A DNA stretch of 64,000 bases from Dyella telluris (lineage in GTDB: Bacteria > Pseudomonadota > Gammaproteobacteria > Xanthomonadales > Rhodanobacteraceae), in NCBI RefSeq assembly GCF_014297575.1, contig NZ_CP060412.1:2666001-2730000 (forward strand), read 5' to 3'. Shown here piece after piece: positions 52,938 to 61,301 of the stretch. Under the pieces are notes generated by a model, which searched no databases, had not been told where the DNA came from, and saw only the letters and a program-made list of their open reading frames with translations. Position 1 is the stretch's first letter. Every line of letters starts with the position of its first letter. The position numbers and the translations under genes were made by a program.

Positions 52938-55022
52938 TCAACGCGCGCTGCTGCTGGCCGAGGCCGGTGGCGCCATGCTGCTTGCCGGCGCCGCCGTGGC
53001 GGCTTCCGCCGGTGCGACCGGCGCCACCACGGGGCATGTCGCCAGCTTACGCTCGCTGTGGCTGTCAGGCAGCGTGTAGGTCTGGCCGATGGGCGTCAGC
53101 CGTTGCGACAGGGTCACGGCATTGCCGTGCTGGCGCCAGTCGTAGATCACCGCGAAGGACATCACGCGTGCCACGTATTCGCGCGTTTCCTTGTACGGAA
53201 TGGTGGCGATGAACAGATCCACCGGCAGCGAGCCGCGCGCTTCCAGCCACTGGTCCACCTTGCCGGGACCGGCGTTGTAGGCCGCGCTGGCGAGCCACGG
53301 CGCGCCGTTGAAGCGGGCCGCCATCTGCGCCAGGTAACGCGTGCCAAGAATGATGTTGGTGACCGGGTCGTACAGCGAATCACCGCCCAGCCAGGTGACG
53401 CCGTTGCGCTTGGCTACCAGCGCCGCCGTGGACGGCAGCAGCTGCATCAGGCCGCGTGCATCGGCACCGGAGCGCGCATCCGCCATCCAGGCGCTTTCCG
53501 CACGGAGAATGGCGTAGGCCCATGAGGGATCGATGCCGGCTTCTTCGGCCTGCGGCACCAGTCCGTCCTGGCTGGCGAGCGGGAAGCGTTGCTCGTAGTA
53601 GCGCAGGGCATCGCCCGTGTTGAAGGTGAACACGGCGCGGTCATACCAGCCGCGACGATAGGCCAGCTCAACCGCCTGCTTCTGCGTGTCCTGGTCGGCG
53701 CCATCCAGGGCCTGCGTCCATTCGCGACGCGCCTGACGCGGCAGGCCCACCGCGTAGAGCTCGAATGCGCGCACCAAGCCCTGATTGGCCAGCAGCGAGC
53801 GCTCGCGTTGCGGGTTGCCCTTCAGCTCGATCGGGCAGATGCCGTACGGCGCCTTGATGCGATCGGCGGCAAGAAAGCCGTGGAAGGTGGGTTCTGCCGC
53901 CAGGCGGGTGAGTACCTGCTGCGCTTCGTCCGAGCGGCCAAGCGCGGTCAGCGCGCGGGCGCGGAACCAGCGCCATTCGCCGTCCTGCTGCTGCGTGGCC
54001 GGCATGGCGTCGATGGCGGCGAGCACGGCAGTCCAGTCCTGCTGTGCCAGTGCGGCGCGCACGCGCCATTCGCGACTGGTGTCGGTCTGCACCGACGCGG
54101 GCAGCGCGATCAGGCGCGAGATCGCGCTGGCGTCGTAATCGGTGGCGTGGAACAGCGCCAGTGCATACATCACGCGATTGCGCTGCTCCGGCGTGAACGC
54201 GAAATGCTCCTGCAGTTTCTGCCATGCGATATCGGCGGTCACGGACTGGCGGCGCGCCAGTCGTTCCAGCGCCAGCATGGCAGCCTGCCGGTTGCGCGGG
54301 GAGTCCGGCCACTGGTTGGCCGCCACGGCAGCGGTGCCGGCATCGCTCAGGGCCGAGGCAATGCGTCGCGCGGATTCCGCATCGCCCGCGGGCAGCCAGC
54401 CAGCGAGCGCGTTGATGGTGCCGGGCTGCACCGCATCCGCGGCGCGGTCGATGCGATCCCACAGGCGCTGTGTGGTGAGCAGGCCCTGATCGTGCGCGGC
54501 GCTCAGCACCGGGTCGCAGGCGCCGGGCAGCTTGGGCTTGGCCCACAGCGAGGCCAGGTCGCGATCGAAATCGAGCTGCGAGCCCTTGCTCAGCTGCGCC
54601 TGCAGGGCATTGCAGGTCAGTGCGTCGCCAAGACCCGGCTGGTACATCGCAAGAAAATTGTCCCAGTCCTGCCTGCGCGCCAGTTCGGTCAGAAAGTCGC
54701 GGCGCAGGTCACTGGCCGTCAGCATGCCCGGATAGCGCTTGAGGTAGTCCTCGATCTGCGGGCGCTGCACCTGGCGGATGTCGTGCGTGAGCGCGGCCGC
54801 TTCCAGGTAGGGGTACAGCGGATAACCCTGCAGACTGCTCGCCGCCGCCTTCCAGCCATCGCCGCCCTGAAGCGCGGCGGCGTACGCCTGCTTGAAGGCG
54901 GTGCGTTGCGCGTCCGTGGGTTCGGCCGCCACGGCCGCCACGGCCGCGCCGGCCAGCCACAGGCCGGCCACCAGGATGAGCAGACGTCGGGCGAGTTGCC
55001 GCGGTGCTGCGTGCTGGGACAT
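52938..55022 (-). CDS. slt: Soluble lytic murein transglycosylase
   Basis: Periplasmic enzyme of 694 residues that cleaves peptidoglycan glycan strands with formation of 1,6-anhydro-muramic ends. It begins at 55022 after an AAAGGAG site; the signal peptide spans residues 1-33 or so. A long alpha-superhelical U domain forms the ring, followed by the catalytic lysozyme-like domain with L-R-A-E-S-A-W (catalytic Glu), D-A-R-G-L-M-Q-L-L-P, and A-A-Y-N-A-G-P-G-K. Beyond the catalytic domain is an Ala/Pro/Ser-rich tail of about 35 residues that E. coli Slt70 lacks. Confidence 0.93.
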   Translation of the reverse strand: MSQHAAPRQLARRLLILVAGLWLAGAAVAAVAAEPTDAQRTAFKQAYAAALQGGDGWKAAASSLQGYPLYPYLEAAALTHDIRQVQRPQIEDYLKRYPGMLTASDLRRDFLTELARRQDWDNFLAMYQPGLGDALTCNALQAQLSKGSQLDFDRDLASLWAKPKLPGACDPVLSAAHDQGLLTTQRLWDRIDRAADAVQPGTINALAGWLPAGDAESARRIASALSDAGTAAVAANQWPDSPRNRQAAMLALERLARRQSVTADIAWQKLQEHFAFTPEQRNRVMYALALFHATDYDASAISRLIALPASVQTDTSREWRVRAALAQQDWTAVLAAIDAMPATQQQDGEWRWFRARALTALGRSDEAQQVLTRLAAEPTFHGFLAADRIKAPYGICPIELKGNPQRERSLLANQGLVRAFELYAVGLPRQARREWTQALDGADQDTQKQAVELAYRRGWYDRAVFTFNTGDALRYYEQRFPLASQDGLVPQAEEAGIDPSWAYAILRAESAWMADARSGADARGLMQLLPSTAALVAKRNGVTWLGGDSLYDPVTNIILGTRYLAQMAARFNGAPWLASAAYNAGPGKVDQWLEARGSLPVDLFIATIPYKETREYVARVMSFAVIYDWRQHGNAVTLSQRLTPIGQTYTLPDSHSERKLATCPVVAPVAPAEAATAAPASSMAPPASASSSAR

Positions 55023-55236
55023 GACTACTCCTTTGCCAAGACCGACGCAGTGACAGGTCGCGGTTCCGCAGGGGCGGCGCGCTGCGCGGGACTGCACAGG
55101 ATGGCCAACCTCCGCTGAGCGTGACGTGAAACCTGCTGTGGGCGGAGTATGCCTCTGGCGAAGGCGGGCTGCCTGTTAGAATCGGCAACCACCTACGAGC
55201 CGCCGTGTCCGGCGCATATCGCATACCAGGAAGTGC

Positions 55237-56859
55237 ATGTCGCCCACGTCCTCGCCCTCGTCACGCGTTGCTCCGATTGCATGGCTGATCCTCGTCGTGG
55301 CCATGGTGGCCGGAGCGCTCTGGTGGTGGCGCATGGGTCGCCCGGTGCCGGTGCCTGACGCGCCCACGGCGCGCATTGCCTGCGTGTCCTACGCACCTTT
55401 CCGCAAGGCCGGCGAGACACCGCTGGATATCCATGCCTTCGTCACGCCCGAGCGCATCGATGCGGACCTGAAGGCCTTGTCCGAGCGCTTCGACTGCGTG
55501 CGCACGTATTCGCAGAGCTTCGGCCTGAACGCCGTGCCGGAAATTGCCCAGAAATACGGCATGAAAGTGCTGATGGGCATCTGGCTGGGGCGCGACCGGA
55601 AGTTCAACGACAACGAAGTGGCGATGGGCATCGCCACGGCGAAGGCGCATCCGGAAGTGATCCGCGGCGTCATCGTCGGCAATGAGGTGCTGCTGCGCGG
55701 CGAGCAGTCGCCGGATGCCTTGATCGCCTACGCCAGGCAGGTACGCACCGCGTTGAAAGACACGCACGTGCCGGTGACTTATGCCGACGTGTGGGAGTTC
55801 TGGTTGCGTTATCCGCAGATGGCAGACGCAGTCGACTACATCACCATCCACATCCTTCCCTATTGGGAAGACGAGCCCGTGCCGCCGGAGGCGGCGATCC
55901 AGCACGTGGCGGATGTCTATGCGCGCATGAAAGCGCGCTTTCCCGGCCGTGCCGTGATGATCGGCGAAACCGGCTGGCCCAGCGCCGGTCGCCAGCGCCG
56001 TGCGGCCAGCGCGAGCCTGGTGAACGAAGCCCGTTACCTGCGTGACTTCCTGCGTTACGCCGGCAGCGTGGACATGCCCTACAACGTGATCGAGGCCTTC
56101 GACCAACCGTGGAAGCGTGCCCAGGAAGGTACGGTGGGCGGTTACTGGGGCATCTTCGACGTGAATGCGAAGCCCAAGTTCAGCATGGAAGGACCGGTGA
56201 CCGAAGAGCCGAACTGGATCGTCGGCTGGTATGCCGGCGCGGCCGGCGCCTTGCTGTTCCTGCTGGCTGGCCTGTGGCGTCGTGAGCTGCGCCTGGCGCG
56301 CAGCGTCATCGCGCTTGCCCTGGCGGGTTCGGCCACGGCCATGTCGCTGGCGTGGCAGGGTCGCCGCATGATCTACGACTGCCGCAATGCGCTGGAGTGG
56401 GGGCTCTACGGCGTGCTTTGCGCTGTGACCTTGCTGAGTGCCATCTATCTCGCGCGTCGCGTGGCCGCGCTGCTGGCCGGCGTCACGTTCCCCGCGACTG
56501 ATCGTCGCCTGCGCTTCCTGTGGATGTTCGGCCTCGCGTTCTACGACCTGCTGATGGTCTTCGACGGCCGTTACCGCGACTTCCCGCTGGGACTGTTCTG
56601 GCCGCCGGCGGTGGGTTTCCTGATCGTGGCGTTGATGCAGGCGCGCGACAACCGCGTGCTGCCCATCGTGGAAGAGCGTTTCATCGCGTGCTTCCTGCCG
56701 CTGCTCGCCGCGGTAAGCGTGGCGCAGGAGATCGGGCTCAACCCCTCGACCTGGCTATGGCTGGGCGTGAATCTCGCCACCGCCGGTGCGGTGATGATCG
56801 ACTGGCGTCGCGCTGGTCGTGGCCTGCACGCGCACCAGGCGCAGGCAGCCCACCAGTAG
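55237..56859 (+). CDS. Membrane-bound glycoside hydrolase family 17 / beta-1,3-glucosyl enzyme
   Basis: Protein of 540 residues: one N-terminal helix (about 13-32), a GH17 barrel (about 45-325), then six to seven C-terminal helices. The acid/base Glu is in V-G-N-E-V-L-L-R and the nucleophile in I-G-E-T-G-W-P-S; A-F-D-Q-P-W-K is also conserved. Bacterial relatives (NdvC type) act on beta-1,3-glucan, often as transglucosidases that branch or cyclise periplasmic glucans, and usually accompany a GT2 glucan synthase. No such synthase is in this window. It shares a 214-base region with the divergent slt gene, and its 3' end overlaps the opposite-strand gene by about 105 bases. Confidence 0.87.
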   Translation: MSPTSSPSSRVAPIAWLILVVAMVAGALWWWRMGRPVPVPDAPTARIACVSYAPFRKAGETPLDIHAFVTPERIDADLKALSERFDCVRTYSQSFGLNAVPEIAQKYGMKVLMGIWLGRDRKFNDNEVAMGIATAKAHPEVIRGVIVGNEVLLRGEQSPDALIAYARQVRTALKDTHVPVTYADVWEFWLRYPQMADAVDYITIHILPYWEDEPVPPEAAIQHVADVYARMKARFPGRAVMIGETGWPSAGRQRRAASASLVNEARYLRDFLRYAGSVDMPYNVIEAFDQPWKRAQEGTVGGYWGIFDVNAKPKFSMEGPVTEEPNWIVGWYAGAAGALLFLLAGLWRRELRLARSVIALALAGSATAMSLAWQGRRMIYDCRNALEWGLYGVLCAVTLLSAIYLARRVAALLAGVTFPATDRRLRFLWMFGLAFYDLLMVFDGRYRDFPLGLFWPPAVGFLIVALMQARDNRVLPIVEERFIACFLPLLAAVSVAQEIGLNPSTWLWLGVNLATAGAVMIDWRRAGRGLHAHQAQAAHQ

Positions 56860-57192
56860 CGCGAACGCACCCGGCACAAAGCAGTAGAGGACAACCGCCA
56901 CCACGCCCGCGGCGGCGGCCAGCCATGCGGTGACGGGCTTCTTCCAGAACAGGGCGGCAGCGGCGGCGGCGAGTGCCACCCAGCCGTAGATGCCCATCTG
57001 GTATCCGAACGTGCTGCCAAGAATGAAGCCCATCACAGCGATGTGTCGCACCGCGCACTCGGTGCCCACGCTTTTCTCGCAGAGATTGGCCACATCCGGT
57101 GATTCCACCAGCGTGTAGCGCAGTGCATAGACCAGCACGCCGATCACGATCAGCGACAACCAGGGCAGGGTCAGGCGTAGAGCACGATTCAT
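56755..57192 (-). CDS. Membrane protein of unknown function
   Basis: Protein of 145 residues with three to four hydrophobic helices (about 9-27, 56-82, 85-113). It begins M-N-R-A-L-R-L-T-L-P-W and contains two Cys in an extracytoplasmic loop (N-L-C-E-K-S-V-G-T-E-C). I recognise no family. Its start overlaps the stop of the endonuclease/phosphatase gene by four bases (ATGA), which indicates translational coupling and supports its being real. Its last 35 codons overlap the end of the GH17 gene on the other strand; the final residues are not membrane-like, so the effective protein may be the first 110 residues. Confidence 0.6.
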   Translation of the reverse strand: MNRALRLTLPWLSLIVIGVLVYALRYTLVESPDVANLCEKSVGTECAVRHIAVMGFILGSTFGYQMGIYGWVALAAAAAALFWKKPVTAWLAAAAGVVAVVLYCFVPGAFALLVGCLRLVRVQATTSATPVDHHRTGGGEIHAQP

Positions 57193-57995
57193 CGGCGCGT
57201 CCGGTACGGGCGTGGAGCGATATGGCCGGGCAGCCGGATTTCGGCGGCAATCGGCAGGTGGTCGGAGAAAGCCTGTGGCAGCGCCCACACCTTGTCGAGC
57301 TGGATCTTCTCGGAGGTGAGGATGTGGTCCAGCGCGCGCTTGGGCTTCCAGCTGGGGAAGGTCGGCGTGGCCTGGTCCGGTGGTACCAGGCCTGACTTGG
57401 CGAACAGGTGCTTCATCTCGGCGCTGCGGATCTCGGTGTTGAGATCGCCCATCAGCACGGCGTGCGGATAGTCCTGCAGCACTTCGGCGATGAAACCCAG
57501 CTGCTTGGCGCGCGCCGGCGCGCTCAGCGACAGATGGGCAATCATCACGGCCAGCGAATCCGCACCCTCGCCAAAACGTGCCAGCAGCGCGCCGCGGCCG
57601 GGAATGCGGCTGGGCAGCGGGTAGTCGAGCACGCTGATGGGTTCGATGCGGCTGATCAGGCCGTTGGCCGAGTGGGCCAGGCGGGCCATGGGGCGATTGG
57701 GCTGGTGGCTCCAGAACGGCATGCCCGCCGCTTCGGCGAGGTAACGGGTCTGGTTGAGGAAGCCCGAGCGCAGGCTGCCGGCATCGGCCTCCTGCAGGCC
57801 GATCACGTCGAACTGCGGCAGCACCTCGGCCAGCCGGTCCAGGTTGTCCAGCTTGCTGCGGCCGGGCAGCAGGGAGTTGATGCTGCGCGTGAGGTACTCG
57901 CTGTAACGCTGCACGCTGGCGCCAGCCAGAATGTTGCAGCTCAGCAGGCGCAGGCGGCGTTCAGGGGCTGCGTTGGGGGTTTCGGCGTGGGTCAT
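57189..57995 (-). CDS. Endonuclease/exonuclease/phosphatase family protein
   Basis: Metal-dependent phosphoesterase of the EEP fold, 268 residues, with no signal peptide or membrane helix. The fold's blocks are visible: L-S-C-N-I-L-A-G at the start (metal-binding Asn), V-I-G-L-Q-E-A-D with the metal-binding Glu, M-I-A-H-L-S-L, L-M-G-D-L-N-T-E, and S-D-H-L-P-I-A-A-E with the catalytic Asp-His. Substrates in the family range from DNA to lipids and inositol phosphates; the substrate here is unknown. It lies 113 bases downstream of the shorter DsbA gene on the same strand. Confidence 0.85.
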   Translation of the reverse strand: MTHAETPNAAPERRLRLLSCNILAGASVQRYSEYLTRSINSLLPGRSKLDNLDRLAEVLPQFDVIGLQEADAGSLRSGFLNQTRYLAEAAGMPFWSHQPNRPMARLAHSANGLISRIEPISVLDYPLPSRIPGRGALLARFGEGADSLAVMIAHLSLSAPARAKQLGFIAEVLQDYPHAVLMGDLNTEIRSAEMKHLFAKSGLVPPDQATPTFPSWKPKRALDHILTSEKIQLDKVWALPQAFSDHLPIAAEIRLPGHIAPRPYRTRR

Positions 57996-58108
57996 CGGGC
58001 GGGCAGGCTCTATGGCTTACCGCCCCCTGGGTGGGGGCGATAAGCACCAAAAACAGGCGCTAAGGATGCCCGGTCGGTTGTGAACGCGGGGAAAGTTCGT
58101 GCGCCGGC

Positions 58109-58765
58109 TTACTTGCCGCCAGCCAGCTCGCGCTTGGCCAGCCACTGGGCCACGGCCGACAGTTCGTCCAGCGTCTTCACGTTGGCGGTGCGGTACTTGC
58201 CGTTGACCACGATGGTCGGCGTGCCGTCCACCTGCCAGGCCTGCACCAGCGCCATGTCGCGGCGAATTTCCTGCGTCACTTCGTCGGAGCTGGCAATGCG
58301 CATGAAATCATCGCGCTTCACGCCGTGCTGGGCGTAGAAGTCAGCCAGCTCATCCAGCGTCGAGATCGGGTAATTGTCCTGGAACTTCGCCTTGAACAGC
58401 GCCAGATGCGTCTGCTCGACCACGCCGAGCTTTTCGGCAGCGTAGTAGGCGCGGGCAAACGGCACCCACTGGTCGTTGAAGGCGGCCGGCAGCAGCTTGA
58501 ACTTCACGCCCGCCGGCAGCTGCTTGCGCAGCTGGTCGGCGAGCGGCGCGAAATGGGCACAGTGGATGCAGCCGTAGGAGAACACTTCGACCACTTCCAC
58601 CTTGCCGTCATTGCTGAGGCGCTTGGCGGGGGCGGGCAGGGTCACGTACTCATTGCCATCGGTGTAGGGCGCGGCATCGCCGGAGCCGGTGGCGGTGCAC
58701 GCGCTCGCAAGCACCAGGCCGGCGACGAGGCCGAACGCACGCAGGAAGGCAAAACGCTTGAACAT
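58109..58765 (-). CDS. DsbA-like thiol:disulfide interchange lipoprotein (CIHC)
   Basis: Periplasmic oxidase of cysteine pairs, 218 residues. The signal ends A-S-A-C at about residue 23, suggesting a lipoprotein. The active site is C-I-H-C at 66-69 in V-F-S-Y-G-C-I-H-C-A-H, and the cis-proline loop is G-T-P-T-I-V-V-N-G. It is the second of two tandem DsbA-type genes behind cytochrome c4. The central His in the dithiol motif is like classical DsbA (CPHC), pointing to a strong oxidant. The first residue of the CxxC pair should be surface-exposed. Confidence 0.88.
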   Translation of the reverse strand: MFKRFAFLRAFGLVAGLVLASACTATGSGDAAPYTDGNEYVTLPAPAKRLSNDGKVEVVEVFSYGCIHCAHFAPLADQLRKQLPAGVKFKLLPAAFNDQWVPFARAYYAAEKLGVVEQTHLALFKAKFQDNYPISTLDELADFYAQHGVKRDDFMRIASSDEVTQEIRRDMALVQAWQVDGTPTIVVNGKYRTANVKTLDELSAVAQWLAKRELAGGK

Positions 58766-58815
58766 GGGGCGGGACTCTTTCGTAGGGCAGTGGGATGGTG
58801 GTTGTCAGCGACGGC

Positions 58816-59682
58816 TTACTTGCCGGCGGCTTCCTTGGACACCAGCCACTTGGCAAGTTCCACTGCCTGGTCGTAGCCGCCCGCCGAACGCGCGGTGAAA
58901 CGGTACTTGCCATCGATCACGATGGTCGGGGTTTCTTCGATGCCGTAGGCCTTGAGCAGATCGTCCGAACGCTTGACCTTGGTGTTGATGGTGAAGGAGT
59001 TGGCCACGGCCACGAATTCCTTCGGATCGGCGCCGAACTTGGCGTAGACCTTGGCGGCATCGTCAAGCGTGGGCAGTGCGGAGGCAGGCTTGAGGCTGCT
59101 CTCGGTCTGCATGGCGCTCAGTTCCTTGGTGGTCCACACCGCCTCATACATGGCGTCGTTGGCCTTGTCGGCCACGCCCAGGGCTTCGGCGGTCAGGAAG
59201 GCGCGCTGCAGCATCGGCCAGTTTTCCTGCGGCATGAACGAGGCCGGCAGGTAGGCCACGGTGGCGCTGGCGGGCAGCTCCTTCACCAGCTTGTTCATGG
59301 TGGGGTGGAACGCGTTGCAGGCCGGGCAGCCGTACGAGAACACCTCGGCCACTTCGATCTTGTCGGTGTTGCTGACCTTGCCCTGCGCCGGCTCGATCAG
59401 GAAGTAGTTCTTGCCTTCCACCCACTTGCCGTCGTCCACGAACGGCGTGGCCGGCGCCGCTGGGGCGGCCGGTGCCGCGGCGGTGGTGCTGGCCGCGGCG
59501 GGTGCGGCGGTGCTGGCGGCGGCCGGGGTGGCGGCGGTGGAAGCCGGCGTGGGCTGCGTGGCCGGCGCGGAGGCCGCGGGAGCCGGGGCCGGCTGCGGTG
59601 CCTGGCTGGCGTTGTCGTTGTTGTTGCTGCAGGCGGCGAGCGCGAGCAGGGCGGTACACAGGAACGACAGACGCTTCAACAT
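58816..59682 (-). CDS. DsbA-like thiol:disulfide interchange lipoprotein with long linker (CPAC)
   Basis: DsbA-fold protein of 288 residues. The start at 59682 follows a GAGGA site; the lipobox is L-A-A-C, ending at Cys18. Residues 25-80 are an Ala/Pro/Thr-rich linker that would hold the enzyme away from the membrane. The active site is C-P-A-C at 119-122 and the cis-Pro loop E-E-T-P-T-I-V-I-D-G. It is a clear paralogue of the next gene (about 50 bases downstream) but has a different dithiol dipeptide, so the two probably differ in redox potential or partner. It follows cytochrome c4. Confidence 0.88.
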   Translation of the reverse strand: MLKRLSFLCTALLALAACSNNNDNASQAPQPAPAPAASAPATQPTPASTAATPAAASTAAPAAASTTAAAPAAPAAPATPFVDDGKWVEGKNYFLIEPAQGKVSNTDKIEVAEVFSYGCPACNAFHPTMNKLVKELPASATVAYLPASFMPQENWPMLQRAFLTAEALGVADKANDAMYEAVWTTKELSAMQTESSLKPASALPTLDDAAKVYAKFGADPKEFVAVANSFTINTKVKRSDDLLKAYGIEETPTIVIDGKYRFTARSAGGYDQAVELAKWLVSKEAAGK

Positions 59683-59751
59683 GGTGGTCCTCAATACTTT
59701 TGCTTGGCTTGGAACGGACACGCCGGCCAACGGCCGGCGTGTCGAACGCGT

Positions 59752-60516
59752 TTACTTGGCGGCGGAAGCGCCGGCGCCTTCGGCGGCGTGCAGGCCTTCG
59801 ACGTAACTGGCGACGGCAGCGATGTCCTTCGCGTCCAGCTTGGTGGCGATGCCCGGCATGATCTGCGAGTGCGCATCGGTGCCCCAGACGGTGCCGTCGT
59901 GCCAGGCCTTCAGCGTGGCTTCGATGTACTGCGCATGCTGGCTGGTGAGCTGCGGGTACATGGCGCCCGGATTGCCGCGGCCATCGATGCTGTGGCACGC
60001 CATGCAGGCCGGCACACCCTTGCTGGTGTCGCCCTGGCGGTAGAGCTGCTCGCCGCGCTCGACCAGAGCCTGGTCGGCCACGCCAGGCAGCGAACGCTTG
60101 CTGGCGAAGTAGGCGCCGATGTCATGCATATCCTGCTCGGACAGCGGCGTGGCCATGCCCAGCATGATCGGGTTCTGGCGCTTGCCCGACTTGAAGTTGG
60201 TGAGCTGGTGGGCGATGTACGCCTCACTCTGGCCCGCCAGCTTGGGGTACTGCGGATCGGTCGAGTTGCCATCCATGCCGTGGCAGGCACCGCAGGCGGC
60301 AGCCTTGCCCTGGCCGGCGGTGGCGTCACCCGGCTTCACGGCGGCAGTGGCTTCGGCCGGCTTGGCGGCCTGTTCGGCGGCGGGTGCGGCAGCGGTGGTT
60401 GCCGGGGCCGGGGCCTTGGCTTCCTGGGCAAGCACCACGCTGGACGACAGCGCAAAGACGAGGACTACGGCATAACGAACTACAGCGGACCGGAAACCGG
60501 CAGGCCGAAAACTCAT
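59752..60516 (-). CDS. Diheme cytochrome c4
   Basis: Periplasmic electron carrier of 254 residues. The signal peptide ends V-L-A at residue 30; an Ala/Pro/Lys-rich segment of about 35 residues follows. Then two cytochrome c domains carry C-G-A-C-H at 75-79 and C-M-A-C-H at 171-175, with G-M-D-G-N-S and S-I-D-G-R-G-N following. Candidate axial Met residues are within M-L-G-M-A-T-P-L and I-M-P-G-I-A. Cytochrome c4 feeds electrons to oxidases such as the aa3 enzyme encoded at 12-15 kb. It heads a minus-strand run with two DsbA genes and is divergent from engB. Confidence 0.93.
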   Translation of the reverse strand: MSFRPAGFRSAVVRYAVVLVFALSSSVVLAQEAKAPAPATTAAAPAAEQAAKPAEATAAVKPGDATAGQGKAAACGACHGMDGNSTDPQYPKLAGQSEAYIAHQLTNFKSGKRQNPIMLGMATPLSEQDMHDIGAYFASKRSLPGVADQALVERGEQLYRQGDTSKGVPACMACHSIDGRGNPGAMYPQLTSQHAQYIEATLKAWHDGTVWGTDAHSQIMPGIATKLDAKDIAAVASYVEGLHAAEGAGASAAK

Positions 60517-60626
60517 ACACTTGTCTCCCGAAAAACTGCTATGGCTGCACGGTCCGCGCTGGCCAGCACGTCCGCAACTGGCAGAAACTCCCGGATTATT
60601 ACTGCGCCACTCTAGCCGGTCAAACC

Positions 60627-61262
60627 ATGTCCAATCCATTGCAGGGTGCCCAGTTCGTACTGGCCGCCCACCGAATTTCTCAGCTTCCCACCGACCAAGG
60701 TGCGGAGGTGGCGTTCGCCGGCCGCTCCAATGCCGGCAAGTCCAGTGCGCTCAATGCCTTGACCGCGCATCGCGGCCTGGCGCGCACCTCCAAGACCCCC
60801 GGTCGCACGCAGCAGATGGTGGCGTTTTCACTGCCCACGCTGATCCAGGTCGACGGCCAGCCGGCGCTGCCGGCGCGACTAATTGACCTACCCGGCTATG
60901 GCTACGCCAAGGTGCCCGAAGCCCTGCGCGAACACTGGAAGCAGGAAATCGATGCCTACCTGCACCAGCGCCGGAGCCTGCGCGGGGTGGTGCTGATCGC
61001 CGATATTCGCCATCCGCTCAAGGACTTCGACCGGATGATGCTGGAGTTCTGCTTCGCCACGCACCTGCCCTGCCACGTGTTGCTGACCAAGGCGGACAAA
61101 TTGTCGCGGAACCAGGCAGCGCAGGCGCTGGCGGCCCTGCGCAAGGAGCTGGCGGCCAGCGAGACGCACGCCACGGTCCAGGTATTTTCCTCGCAGGCGT
61201 CCACCGGCGTGGAGGAAGCGCGCGACATGGTGATGACCCTGCTGAACACGCCGCGCCAATAA
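60627..61262 (+). CDS. engB: Ribosome biogenesis GTP-binding protein EngB/YsxC
   Basis: TRAFAC GTPase of 211 residues (YihA/YsxC) needed for 50S subunit assembly. The start at 60627 gives M-S-N-P-L-Q-G-A-Q-F. G-motifs are in order: P-loop G-R-S-N-A-G-K-S-S, switch I T-P-G-R-T-Q, D-L-P-G-Y-G-Y-A (G3), L-T-K-A-D (G4) and F-S-S-Q-A (G5). The pairing with a divergent cytochrome c4 gene is common in Gammaproteobacteria. Confidence 0.95.
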   Translation: MSNPLQGAQFVLAAHRISQLPTDQGAEVAFAGRSNAGKSSALNALTAHRGLARTSKTPGRTQQMVAFSLPTLIQVDGQPALPARLIDLPGYGYAKVPEALREHWKQEIDAYLHQRRSLRGVVLIADIRHPLKDFDRMMLEFCFATHLPCHVLLTKADKLSRNQAAQALAALRKELAASETHATVQVFSSQASTGVEEARDMVMTLLNTPRQ

Positions 61263-61301
61263 GCGACGCGCCGGTGTGCCGGCGCGCCCGCCCGTTCCGG
61301 C

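Noticed and set aside
58015..58044. Inverted repeat CTTACCGCCCCC/GGGGGCGATAAG as terminator of the DsbA gene
   Set aside because: There is one mismatch and no T-run follows the stem in the direction of transcription. I see it only as a chance or minor inverted repeat.
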